Part shown: one piece after another, positions 37,701 through 49,400 of the stretch
Layout: each line of letters opens with the position of its first letter
Numbering within the stretch: the first letter of the stretch is position 1
Assembly (NCBI GenBank): GCA_914767715.1
Contig: OU612065.1
Span: 13,332,001-13,392,000 of the forward strand
Direction of reading: 5' to 3'
Length of the DNA stretch: 60,000 nucleotides
Origin: Membranipora membranacea
Taxonomy: Eukaryota; Bryozoa; Gymnolaemata; Cheilostomatida; Membraniporidae
Program-made: the position numbers and the translations under genes
Notes under the pieces: generated by a model
What the model saw: only the letters and a program-made list of their open reading frames with translations
Told to the model about the DNA's origin: nothing
Database searches by the model: none

Positions 37701-37848
37701 TTTCTATAAAACCCATTATTGACCTTGAATTTAAACTCATTATTTGGAACATTTGAGGTGATGACAGTCTCAAAAATATACCCCAGCAAATAAAACATTC
37801 TCATACGAGTGTTTTGACGACTTAAGATAATGTGATGTCACTTACCAT
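31735..37848 (-). CDS. EEF2: Elongation factor 2, upstream (canonical) tandem copy A
   Basis: Ribosomal translocase GTPase. Exons, in transcript order: 37846..37848, 36950..37164, 36425..36609, 36067..36275, 35487..35720, 35012..35222, 34619..34856, 34176..34314, 33564..33935, 33145..33339, 32443..32640, 32139..32271, 31735..31928; 842 codons including TAA. The G1 [10 protein letters not shown]3 DSPGH and G4 NKLD motifs are intact. Thr57 in RFTDTR is the eEF2-kinase site. The diphthamide loop is canonical, [15 protein letters not shown] with His698, matching His699 of yeast. The first coding exon is only the ATG, as in human EEF2. Every exon has the same length as in copy B, so the pair arose by tandem duplication of a spliced gene unit. 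Two intronic C/D snoRNA candidates lie in this copy only. It is divergent to TMBIM6. Confidence 0.97.
33440..33501 (-). ncRNA. C/D-box snoRNA candidate 1, in eEF2 copy A intron 9
   Basis: Reading the minus strand: terminal stem TTGGC, C box ATGATG, antisense GTTTCAAGACGG, D' box CTGA, C' box CGATGAT, second guide region, D box CTGA, closing stem GCCAA. The whole is 62 nt and lies in an intron on the host strand. The antisense is complementary to CCGTCTTGAAAC, part of the universally conserved LSU rRNA segment used as the D3A primer site. I do not name a homologue. Confidence 0.78.
35297..35358 (-). ncRNA. C/D-box snoRNA candidate 2, in eEF2 copy A intron 5
   Basis: It has the same length (62 nt), box order and antisense as the candidate at 33440-33501, with a few substitutions. 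The terminal stem is CTGGT/ACCAG instead of TTGGC/GCCAA, so the paired bases have changed together. The D box lies about 75 bases from the 3' splice site at 35223, a usual distance for intron-processed C/D snoRNAs. Confidence 0.8.
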
Positions 37849-38361
37849 CTTGAATTGAGTCCAGATAAACAACCAGTCAAAAACTATATGACGATGTTCT
37901 TCTTTGATGGACCCAGGGAAAAGGATCGAGTCAGTGGTCACGTGGGCTTTACACGTGAATCCACTCTGCAAAAAATACTTTTTTGTCAGATATGGCCAGA
38001 TAACCACAAGGATCTATTTTTCTGCAGTAATTGTATCTTATTCTATTTCTATTTTACACAGAGTGTGACAGAAATCTAAATTACAACAGAATGTAGTTAT
38101 CTAGAGAAATAAAATTATTTAAGGCTGTAGGTGTGTCATTGTATTATGAAAGTGAAACTTATTGAATATGATTGGATGAGCCTAACATACAAGCCAATCA
38201 GACCCAGTGATAACAACACGTCATGATCACAACAAAATCACAACTGGAAGACTTTGGAATTGTGGAATACTGCAAGAGACCAGTTTCATTTCTATTTTCA
38301 GTAACCCCTACAGAGCATCAAGTAGAATACCTCTAACCTGTCATCACGAATATCCCTCAAT
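37849..38361. promoter_or_regulatory. Divergent promoter region, eEF2 copy A and TMBIM6
   Basis: The start codons of the two divergent genes are 513 bases apart, so the interval must hold both 5' UTRs and promoters. A CCAAT box (AGCCAATCAG) lies at about 38191. No convincing TATA box or initiator could be assigned by eye, and UTR introns cannot be excluded. Confidence 0.5.
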
Positions 38362-41300
38362 ATGAGTACCCAAGGATTTGACAGATGGGCTGCCATTGGA
38401 AAGTTTGATCATATGTAAGTTTCTCGCCTAACTACCATCAATATATATTATATATATATATATAATTATTATTACTTACTTTTTTTACTAAATAACACCC
38501 ACCACACCAGGCATCACCAGGTCCAGAGATGTTCAATAAATATTTTCAACTGATTATCACCAGTAAACAAGTAAGATATTGTCAGAACAATCAGATGCAA
38601 CTGTCCTATTCATTACTCACTCTAACAATAACATGTAACAACTGTAAGATAAGTTAATTGTTACTACCACCTTGATCCTACTAACTACTATATTACACTA
38701 CTTGCAACTAAAGATGAGAAGAGGTTATGAGGAGTCATCAGTTTGTGTCACAACTAGGAGTTACAGTTAAGCTATTGAAAGTTTTGTGTTTGAGAAGAGA
38801 TCAGAAGCGGACCATATGGTCTTCATCTAATAATAATAGACCATATATAATAATTGGTAATCTCCATCATCATAGACATACAACGGAATAGACACTCAAT
38901 GTACATATCCATCACATGGTTAGGCATACATCGAGGCATGGTCATGATTCCTCCTTCAGTTACAAAATCATATCGAATAGTATGTATGTAAATTCTCATT
39001 TCTTAGTTCAGTAGATTTGATGTTCTTGATACTGTACACACAAGAACCGTATTAGGAAATGTGAGCTTGTCATTTCCTTCTGTATTAATTGGAATAAAGG
39101 TCGGCTTTTGAGCATGCTTACTCTCTGAATACTTGTAGTGATGCTACAGTACAGACACATCTGAAGAGTGTATACAGTTGCCTGTTCATAGCCCTGCTCA
39201 GTGCCACTGCTGGAGCATATGTCAACACTTTTATGGGCTTTATGCAGGTTTGTTCAGTTTCTTCTTTAGTCGGCCTGGCTGAATTACGATCACAATTGAG
39301 TTTCTCTTTTACTTACTAGACTGTACACAACATATTCACCTTTATTATGCTAGTTGGGGGGGGGGGGTGGGGGCATGTAGCGTACGTATTAACATATGGT
39401 CAGAAACTTACTAAAACAAGCCTATCTAATTGAGTTTTTGGATCTACATCAGCGGTATGGTATATATAAGTTGACCGCGTTCTTCATGTATTGTTTAAGG
39501 AGGCTGGTTTCCTGACTGCCATAGCCTCCATTGGACTGATCTTCTGGATGAAAGCCACACCTCATGAGCAAAAGAATGTTCCTAAAAGAATCGGTATGCT
39601 TGCTGGAATCGGAGCCCTCACAGGTATGGTGGACTTTTGAAATGTTAGAATTTTTCTGCAGATTATTGGCAGAAAACATGTTTATCTGATGAAATGGTGT
39701 GCTAAGGTATGTCTGACTTGTGGTTATCATGAAAGGTGTAACATATTTTTCGGCAATAACCAGTAACACATTGACATAGTTTATTAATATTGAAAAAATC
39801 AGCCGGCCATTGGTAGTCTGCTGATGGCAGTGGGTAAACAACAACTATTAACATCCAGTCAACCAAGGAGTTGTAGACCTACAACTCCTTGAGCCAACCA
39901 TGCAATATAAATTATAATGATCGCAAAATATTCAACTCTTAGCTAAAATAATTGACTGGCAGTATCCCTTCATCAGTTATCCTAGAATTATCGGTTCTCC
40001 GTTAAAACAAACTTTTGTTTACAAATGAAATTGTGAGCTAGGCAAAGGTTAATTCTGATAGTTTTCGATATGGTTTTAATCTGATCCGAGATGGTCTCTG
40101 ACTTTGAATGCTCTATTACGAAGGGGGATCTTGGTAGTGAAAGTCTATCATTCTGATATGTGATTATTATATCTTCACTTGAGTATCTGTGTGTGACAAC
40201 ATATGGTACAGTTCCCATAATTTCATTGTGCTGACTGCTAAGGAACCACTTTGCATGAATGATTATGAGTCAGTCACGCAGCACGCAAGTTAGATGATGT
40301 GTACAAATTCATTGGTAAATGATGCAAGGAGGGCTTGTAGAAAGGAAATTAAATTGTGTATTTTGTAAAGTTTGAGACTATCCTAATCCCTCAGCATGAC
40401 ATGCTTATCACTGTCTAAATTTTGAGCTCAAGTTGAGTTGTCACCAATTGGCTCGCCCTCAAAAGGTACATTCATTTCGATCATCTACAGACGTCGAAAT
40501 TTGAACCCGCCCCTCCCAATCTACAGCCATGGTTTGCACAGCCGGGAGGCATTTCTATGGATCAAACAGCCCTGGGATTTACCCAGACTCGATCTCATGG
40601 AAACACAGTGACATTATCCTGCTTCGTTTATTCACTGTGCGATCTGAACCTATTGGGTACTGGTGTGTCCTCCTCCATACTCACAGTATATGCTTTGGGC
40701 TATGTATGTCATATACATAATAGGTTGAATATTGTGTATATTGTATTTAATATCACTCTCTTATTATACTACAGGTATGTCTATGGGACCTCTGCTGAGA
40801 TATGCTGCCTTCCTTGACCCGAGCATCATCACCACTGCCTTCATGGGAGCTTGTGTTATATTTGGATCCTTTACCCTTGCTGCCCTTTTCAGCAGAGAGA
40901 GAGCATATCTCTATCTTGGAGGTGAGAGACCATTCAACAGCTACCTTTCTAACTATGAATAAGTTTGGGTATATCTTCGGCCAAATCTACTTCTGTTGTT
41001 GAGGCAACCTTTGTTTTGTGTAACTTTTTGTTCGATTTCCTCCTAGCTTTTGCTGAAATAGAATAGAACGATACAATTACAAAGCTGCTCATAGATATGT
41101 ATAGTTTTTTATCTGGAATTCAATACTTTGGCAAGTGTTGTAACCTAAGTAATCAGATCTCCTTCTTCTTGCTGTAATGTGAAGAATTTTGTGGCCATTT
41201 ACCTAATCATTTCACTACCTAAATATGCGTATTTATGGCTGATGTATCAGAAAATCAAAAATTCAGATTTAGTCATGTCACTACTATTCTACTATATGAA

Positions 41301-42305
41301 TTCAGGTACCCTCATGTCTGTCGTCGGATGGATGATGCTGGCTAGTTTTGCCAACCTCTTCTTCAGAAGCACCATCATATTTCAAGTAAGACGTTCTGCA
41401 AATAACAAATAGTGTTTAACCTCATAAAACTCAAATATGTGTGTCTATGTAAAGCCTGAACATACCAATACCGGAGACTATAGTCGCTGCGAATACATTA
41501 TTATCAACTCTATGTTATACCTGTGAAGTGGGCTCTCCTTTAACACTGTCTGTGACTGTGTCTGGTAAATAAGTGGCTGAGATTGCAACCTGACAGTGTG
41601 TCAGAAAGGCTTGTAATGTTGTTATCTGGTTATCGAATGTGTTCCATGAGATTATGTTGTTATTTTTAAGGCTCAGGTGTACATTGGACTCGTTGTGTTC
41701 TGTCTGTTTGTCTTGTACGACACCCAGATGATTATTGAGAAGAGGAGAATGGGAGATGATGACTTCATTTGGTATGTAGCTTACATCACATCTATAAGTT
41801 ATACATGCACATCTTTAAATCTCATATTTTCTTATACCTACCACAGATAAACATAAACTCTCCTTGCCAACAAAAACCCAGCAGAAGCAGCATCCCTGTC
41901 AGCCTACTGACTCTCTGTCAGACTGCTGCCTGATGTTTATCATAGTGACATGTAACTACTTATCATTGCTTAAGTTTACCACAATATAAACACTCATTGC
42001 TATAGATCTGCACAATACTGAAAATTAAGCATCAGCAGTATATTGATTTATATTCAGTTGAGCGTACCACTGTCAGCGCTGCTTTTCAACTAAGCATTTT
42101 CTCACCAGTTATAGATATTTATAATGATACATACGGTCTGTGTAAAGATGTGATCTGAGTTTAAGTTTTCTATTTGTGCAGAAGTTTCTTATACTTTACT
42201 TACAGGCACTCCGTGGACCTGTTCTTCGACTTTATTCAGATATTCCAGAAGCTGCTCATCATTCTTTCCCAGAAGGAAGAAAATAAAAAGAAGAGAAGAA
42301 ATTAA
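38362..42305 (+). CDS. TMBIM6: Bax inhibitor-1 (TMBIM6), complete, 7 exons
   Basis: Multi-pass ER membrane protein of the BI-1/LFG family that limits ER-stress death and acts in ER calcium leak. Exons join(38362..38414, 39139..39247, 39500..39623, 40775..40921, 41306..41385, 41671..41771, 42206..42305) give 238 codons including TAA, with all phases matching. The 237-aa length equals the human protein. It starts [18 protein letters not shown]. Hydrophobic segments follow in order: [86 protein letters not shown] and [18 protein letters not shown]. The [20 protein letters not shown] motif is diagnostic. The tail EENKKKRRN is the charged C-terminus typical of BI-1. Open frames at 40529-40817 lie mostly in intron 3 and are not needed. 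Confidence 0.96.
39357..39376. repeat. Poly-G tract in TMBIM6 intron 2
   Basis: A run of about 12 G, one T and then 5 G. It is isolated in AT-rich intron DNA and could form a G-rich structure. Confidence 0.9.
39864..39891. repeat. CAAGGAGT-type short palindrome
   Basis: CAAGGAGTTGTAG, then AC, then CTACAACTCCTTG, in TMBIM6 intron 3. It is a member of a family with the invariant ends CAAGGAG and CTCCTTG. Confidence 0.8.
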
Positions 42306-44740
42306 TTGAGAAATCTGCTTGTCATACGCTCAGGCTTGGGACTGGCAGACTGCCATCAGCAATTTGTTGATTTAATTCTATTGTGTCCTGATTTTCAACT
42401 AAGATGTTCCAAGCAAAACTAACTTGAATACCATTATATTCTGCAATTACATATGTGGCTAAATAATCTGACTTCCTTATACATTTTGATGAGCTTATTT
42501 TTTTAAAACTTGAATCAATTGAAATAGATATACATATATACATATTTATTTTGCTACCAATGCTAGCCAAGACTTAGCAACCGAGTGAGTTTCTCAGAAA
42601 TAAGATGTAAGTACAAGGCTGCCATCAGGATCCTATATTTTTCTATGGGTGCGTTTTCTGGTCTAGTGGCCCTTGCCAATGTATTGACTGTATTGACTTG
42701 GAGCTAACACATTGGCTAGCCTAGGCCTCCAGATGGTATGTTAGACAGCATCATCAGGCGACCGCTTGCACGATAATTAAATCTGTGCGGTATTAATATA
42801 CATTTTATTTAAATACTAAACATGTGACAATTATTTCATCGTAAATGGCAGTCACACCTTTGTGATTTTGTCACGTCTCTATGGTATCTCCAGTTACCAG
42901 TGGAGACCGCAGGGGGGTTAGCATGAAGTGATGATAACTGCTCACAAGGAAGGACCGTAGTTCTATCGATTAGACATGTAGATTTATATATGTTCAGCAT
43001 CAGCAGACAGAGTCTGGTCCCGGTGTAGTCATCAAGTTGTTAAGATGACTCCTGCAAAGAGCGTTGTAAAGTTGGGGTAGATAATAGCTAGTGGGGTTTT
43101 TTGCTTGAGAAAATAACTTGTTTTCAGATTCTCCGGACAGCTTACATTGAAACACATTTTCTTATCACATATCAATATTTTGAGTGGTTTGCGGCCTGTC
43201 CCTGTTGCCAAATGGGAGCAATGTATAATTGGTCGAGTTCACGGCCACTCGTGCTCAAAATCTTAATTATAATAGTGCTCCAACCTAGATCCAGTATGAT
43301 CAAATTTGCCTGCATTTGGAGTTTCCCAGCCTACCTTGGAGCTTTTCTTACTGGGGCCTTATCTCCCAACAGCAATGAAAAAATGATGTCGAATGGGTAC
43401 TCAATTCATTTACTGGAAAAGCGATGGAACTTTTGGTAATTGTCGCTGTATGTTCAATTTGTTGTACATATGATTTTGCTGCCAACTTATTTACTGGAAG
43501 CCTCTACTTCTTTTATTAATTGGGTGGTCACAACACTCTTTCTTAGGATGAGCAATCTTAATTTACATTCGTTGGCAGTGCTTGTAATTGAACCAATATC
43601 ACGACCAAGCATGTACTAAACAAATGAAGGATAGAAGAAAAGCTGGATTGCTTTAGAAAAATATCAATCCATGAAGTGGTGATCACATTGGTACAACACC
43701 CCTATTTGACCAATCACTGCCGAGCTATTGCATTGATGAGTTGTAGAATACTATGGAAATATTCACAAATGTGTAAAGAATTGAAATTCGAAAAATAAAA
43801 TGATATGAAATCTAAAGCATAATGCATTTATAGCCTTCGATGGTGTCCATGTTGGCAATGGAAATGTGCAGTAAAATTGGAGAAATTTCGATTGGTGGTC
43901 TTTCCAGGCTTGTAAAAAAGTTTGCAATATTCAGGATTTGACAGAAATGATATATATTAAAAAACAGGTTTTGAGCTACACTTTGAGTGGTTTTCATGGT
44001 GAGTATCACGTTTTGAAGCAGGCCTTTGGAGCTAGCAAGACGGCATGATTCATATATAACATAATGGGGAAATAAATAGAGGTATTGTATCATTGGCTAA
44101 TACCACCAATGCACATGAAATGAGGTCAGACCTGGTTGCATTATCTGTTTAAATAAAAAAGATTGTTACTTTTAATTTATATCTAGTCGGCAAGTTTGGA
44201 CTAAATTATGTTTTTTCAAGGAATATATATTAATCAGTGGTTGTGAAAAGATGGATGTGCCACTGGCTCCCGGAGTTTCAAGACAAGCAGAGGCAGCATC
44301 TTGGCAATATTAGCATGTAATAAACCATACTAATTTTTGGATAATTTAAAGGTGCATGAGTCAACCAACTGCTAGCAAAACATGTCGTCAGAAATAAAAA
44401 AAATTAAAAATAATAAATTCCAGTTGTGTATTATGCAAATGTTTATGAACGCATGGTTCATGGTTCTTTATCTTCGAAAGGTGTCAAACAATATGGTTCC
44501 TTTGGCTTTTCCACTGACTGTACATATTATGCATATAGATAATTTGATTAACTTGCATGTATTGTATAGATTAACCATTTCAAAGCAGGCGGCAAAAACC
44601 ATTATGTAAATCCATAGACCCATGATACAATTTACCTTTCCATGAATTGAGGAAAAAATTTCCTTACAGATATGGTGAAATTTAATTTTTGGGTTACCCA
44701 GTCTTTTTATTGCATAAATGAGTTTTATATCAGAAACACC
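42306..44740. other. Intergenic DNA downstream of TMBIM6
   Basis: About 2.4 kb of AT-rich DNA. Open frames at 43101-43439, 43812-44093 and 44382-44758 have no recognisable family features. A weak hit to a mobile element cannot be excluded. Confidence 0.4.
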
Positions 44741-45641
44741 AGTTTTCTGAGCTCTCAAATATGCCTCAATTCGGAGTTGTCCTCTCTCCAGTTTGGTACT
44801 TTTAACCCACGCCGCATAGGAAAAACCTGCTAAAAGAGGGTTATCTTGAAAACCGATTATGTTAGGATAAAAATGATTTTTGATTCAGAGTCTGCACCAT
44901 TGAAAACCCTGTGAGACAGGGTTTCCAAATCATTGGAGGCTTGAATGTTGATAAATATTAATTTTAGTGACGAAACCATAGATTTAAAAACAGTATAGAT
45001 AGGACATTGGGCTTCAGTAACTTTGCATTAAGTCCCCACCCGTATCGTCATTGTGCCACCCGCAGTGTCGCGTTATGCATAGCGTAACTGCCAGTTGGGT
45101 TATAGTCAGCACCTTTTGTCTTTCATGGTGTTAACCTTATCAGAAAGTGTCCAATGAGAGAAGGCTATACTGAGTAAATCGACTTCTGAGCCAATCGCAA
45201 TGTTGTAAGAACATGATTGGCTGGAAGGTCGTTTTACTAACAGTCATGTGACACCCAGCCTTATGGTCTAGATTGCTAAAATTCCTAGATCTGAGGCTAA
45301 AGTAGCTATCATATTATTGGATAGACAGGAGCACACAATGACCTATCTATACTGTTTTTAAATCTATGGACGAAACTCATGAAAAATTCTGCCAAATTGT
45401 CCGCAAAACAGGCCGAAAATGCTATAATTGACTATCCAAATCTTATAATGATTTCCCAAACTATGTCCATATGTGTTTTCAATGCTGCAGATTCTGAATC
45501 AAAAATAATTTTTATCCTATTATAAGCGGTTATCAAGATAACCCTCTTTTCAGCAGTTTTTCCTATGCGGCGTGGGTTAAAAGTACCAAACTGGAGAGAG
45601 GACAACTCCGAACTGAGGCCTAAATCAGAGCTCAGAAAACT
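44741..45641. mobile_element. Foldback element, about 900 bases, with long inverted arms
   Basis: The left arm 44741-45012 and right arm 45341-45641 are imperfect inverted copies. Matching blocks include AGTTTTCTGAGCTCT at the outer ends, CTCTCCAGTTTGGTACTTTT, TTAACCCACGCCGCATAGGA, AAACCCTGTG-type inner sequence, and CCATAGATTTAAAAACAGTA at the inner ends. The 330-base centre has no open frame. No target-site duplication was resolved. Confidence 0.85.
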
Positions 45642-46427
45642 GTCTATTAGACTTGAATTTCATGACAACTAAATGTTGTTTAGTGTTATTAATGGCTCTA
45701 GTGTATTATTGAGTTATTGGAAGATAACTTATATGAAACCAAGGAGTTGTCTTTAACTCCTTGATGAAACCAAGGTGCCAGTAAAAAAAATCAAAATATA
45801 GGCTACTTCATGACCAACCGACATTCCTTCCTCCTCCCAGAGTGTGAAAAATCTGCATAAGTCAATTGAGGGAAGGAGAGCTGCAAAAGATTCATTACCA
45901 AATGATTCATTGCGTGATTATAATTCATGCCCCTTTCATGATTGAGAAATGAGCATGATGGTAGCATACAAGAACTTAGCTGATAATTCAACTTTTATTC
46001 TCATTGAAAGAGACTGTCAAGCCAACCTGACAATAAATGATATATATATAATCAAGGAGATTGATCTATGATACAAAAACAATTTTATAAAAACAGTGTA
46101 TAACACTTTAGATTAAAATGGGTGCAACTCCTAAATTCATAATATGCTAATAACTTATAGCGCATTGTTCCTGGTGGTACAGGTTTCACAACTATATGAG
46201 ACACTCCATACTCAACAAGAGGACAGAGTCTACTGATTTTGCAGCGTAGTGTCTTCGGCTTAATCTTTGTTTTCATCAATCATTTCAAATGTTTCAATTG
46301 CACCTCAAAACAGCACACATCTGAAAACCTACATGTATGCGTAAAAAAGCACGACAACACAAATAAAAATAAGCTATCAAAAAAACAAATATCTACAAAT
46401 ATACAGCCCTCGGGTTGATCGCAAAAC
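45642..46427. other. 3' flank of EXTL3
   Basis: Includes a CAAGGAGT-type palindrome at 45741-45764 (CAAGGAGTT, 6-base loop, AACTCCTTG). An AATAAA on the minus strand at 45994-45999, about 430 bases past the EXTL3 stop, is a possible polyadenylation signal. No gene is seen. Confidence 0.45.
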
Positions 46428-49400
46428 CTAAACCAGAGTGAAACATTTTGTTTTGTCTTGAGGAAGTCTGGTTTTGAACAAGACAGAGTCTGCGCGATAC
46501 TGAGTATAAACCAGGGGCAGATAACCATACACTTGAGTGAAGAACTGTATACATTGATGCCGTTCGTTAAAGTGAGACTCATCAATCCACAAGGCTTCAT
46601 CTCCACATGTAGCGCATCTGAATGTCCAGCGTGAGGTAGTCTGTAAAATTGACAAAACTCAAATATGAGTGTCAGGACTGGTTACAAGATATAACAAGGT
46701 AAAAAACTGGGCTGTGCCTCAACATTCTAATGTGCGCAGAGAACTTCAGCGATCAACTTGAAGTTTTGGATTTAACATGATGACCACACAGCACATCCCG
46801 ACATATAGTATGTTTATACCATCAGCGCATCCACACATAATTTTCATGCTTCATGAGTTATTGCCCAAAAAAATAGAAACTTATAATATTCATATATTTC
46901 TGGTACTGGTATTGTTTCTGGTATTGGCGCCATCAACCCATTCTTTTTTTGGAGATGGTGCAATTGGTTAGGGCGCTTGCAATTCACTGCCAGGCGCTTG
47001 ATGCTGCAGGAGTTGTTGGTTTGAGTCTCACTGTGGGAACTTTCAAAGGTTGAGTGTTCAAGCCCCCAGCACACTCGGGTGTGTACCTTTATGGTACTGA
47101 TAATCCAAAGCAACGGTTAGTTATCTGCCCTTTGTTACGTACAGTAAGCAAGTCATGATCCGTTATTGATTTACCTTTATTGGTGGTTTTCCAGTAATAT
47201 GTGACACTAAGAAGTTCATTGCAATATCTTCACAATTCATGAACTCATCAACTTTATCCCTGATAGCCTGCGACATCTCATAAGTGTACTGATACATGTA
47301 ATACTAAAATAAGAGAATCTGAATATTAAATTAAATTCATGTACAAAATCTGACAAACTGTCTATATCAAAGGAGAACTGCATTGATGATTGTTCCTGAG
47401 TTCATACTGGTTGCAATGCAATTCAAAATATATTATAGTGGTTTATTGGCTCAACAACACAATAATCAGGTCTCACACTGAAATTATATGGAAAGCTATT
47501 CGACGTATGGCAATGACCAGTCCAATTGAGGATTAACTTTTTTTTTATTCTTGTCTTTTAAAATTAGTTACCAACTTGAACTAGACATAATATATTCACT
47601 TACTTTGTGGAAGAAGGCAGCACCTGTTAAAATCATGGAAAGCTCACATGAATGATTTGAGTTATAATTCCATTTATGTTCATTCATGTTCCAGGCATGG
47701 TATCTTCCTGGAAATCCAACAATTCTATCTCTAGACTCTCTCCACACCCTGCAATTAAGGCCGAGATGAGGCTAACTATACGATTATGAAAAGATGATTA
47801 TCATTGTTTAGGACAACCGATGAGATCGCGGATAAAGCTTGCAAGTGACCTTTTCACGAGACGAGTTGCTCTCACATATACGTTTTACATTGTTGGTCAG
47901 TTAATACATTTATGCGATTCTGAGTTAAACCTTAACAATAATAGAAAAGACAACCTCACATACTGACCAATTGGCCATGTAAGCTGCAACACGAGTATAC
48001 AGGGAAGGGATGGCTCAGTTGGTTAGTGTGCTCGGCTCGTCAGTGCGCAAGCATTGAAGATAGTGGGTTCGTATCCCACTTTGGTCCATTGACTACTGGG
48101 GTTTGGTTTGGTGTGTTCGGACCTGACTACAAACAGAGATCAATCTGACACAGCCTCGCCCTTATAACAACCATGGTTCAGGATATGGCATGTGATCAGA
48201 CTCCCTGATTTTAATCAATGAAAGAGGGTGGCAGAGGTAGCAGTGGTAGAATTGAATGACCTGTGACATGTGTCCTCTAACTGTGGTTAAATTATTAATA
48301 CCATAGAGTATATAATAATATGTTGAGATGGGCATCAAGCTTGCTTAAAGGGATAATACACTTCTGATCTCTGTTTGGCAGCCAATGGAGCACAGAAAAA
48401 TGTAAGTACATACATAAACTCCTTACTTGTAATTCAAAACCCCTTGTTCTGCTCAAATGTGCATTCTAAATTGTAGTTGTGCATCTCCAACAAGAAATAA
48501 GACAACTAACAGAATTGCTTGTGAACTGAAAAAAGCTGATTTTGTGAGCAGTTGTGTGCTCCTACCTCTTGGTCAGTGTTTCAATTATACAGATACTCAT
48601 GAGTACGCATGTGCAATAATGATGACCTTTGGACTTTAGCTTGTTTTTTTCTAACAGCCCAGCTTTACACTTTTATTACCATATGATTGATGTCACAGGA
48701 GTTCGGAATCAAGTCCCATAAAAGGAGGGGGTGATTTTTGATAGATTAATCCAGCCCCAGGCACCCATCTGTCATAACTCACCTAAAAGCAAATATGATC
48801 TCATCATGTCTGAGATACATGTCATCATCCATAGATAATACTGCCTCTGTCTCGATCTCTTTGTAAGGCATAAAACGATTATTCAGTGTGTTCCTGCTTG
48901 CTTTTATCACCTATAAGAACACAGGCATAGAGATAATAAAACCTGAAAGTACATTTATAGTGACTAGCAAGGAGATGTTACTCCTTGTGACTAATGTATC
49001 TTAGTGCGGCTTATTGCCGGAAAACCATGACAGCAAAAGAGAAAGTGATCAAAAAATGGTTTCAAAACATCCGGGTGCAGCATTGTGTAAGGCTCATTTA
49101 TACCATTGCAATCAACATGAAAAATCAACCAGACACACCTTTCAAACCTTCCATTTTCTAGCCACTTTTTGCATAGGCTGCCACCGGACTAATTCTGCTC
49201 CCCAATTAATTTGATTTTCAAGCCGTTCTTATTTACCGTTCACCAAAGAGCTAAGTCCTCTGGGGACATAATAATGGTGTCTTCGTTTTCTTGTTTATCA
49301 TAGTCACCATTCCAGAAGACAATGAAACAAAAATTGAGGTGACAGAATACTGAGCTTTACACACATTTTGCACCTACTTGTATAGGAACATGCAGTTTAG

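Noticed and set aside
40529-40962. Overlapping open frames around 40529-40962 read as a separate protein
   Set aside because: Only 40775-40921 belongs to TMBIM6; the rest lies in introns, and the remaining frames show no family features.
43101-43439. 112-residue open frame downstream of TMBIM6
   Set aside because: No family motif, no neighbouring exons with matching phase.
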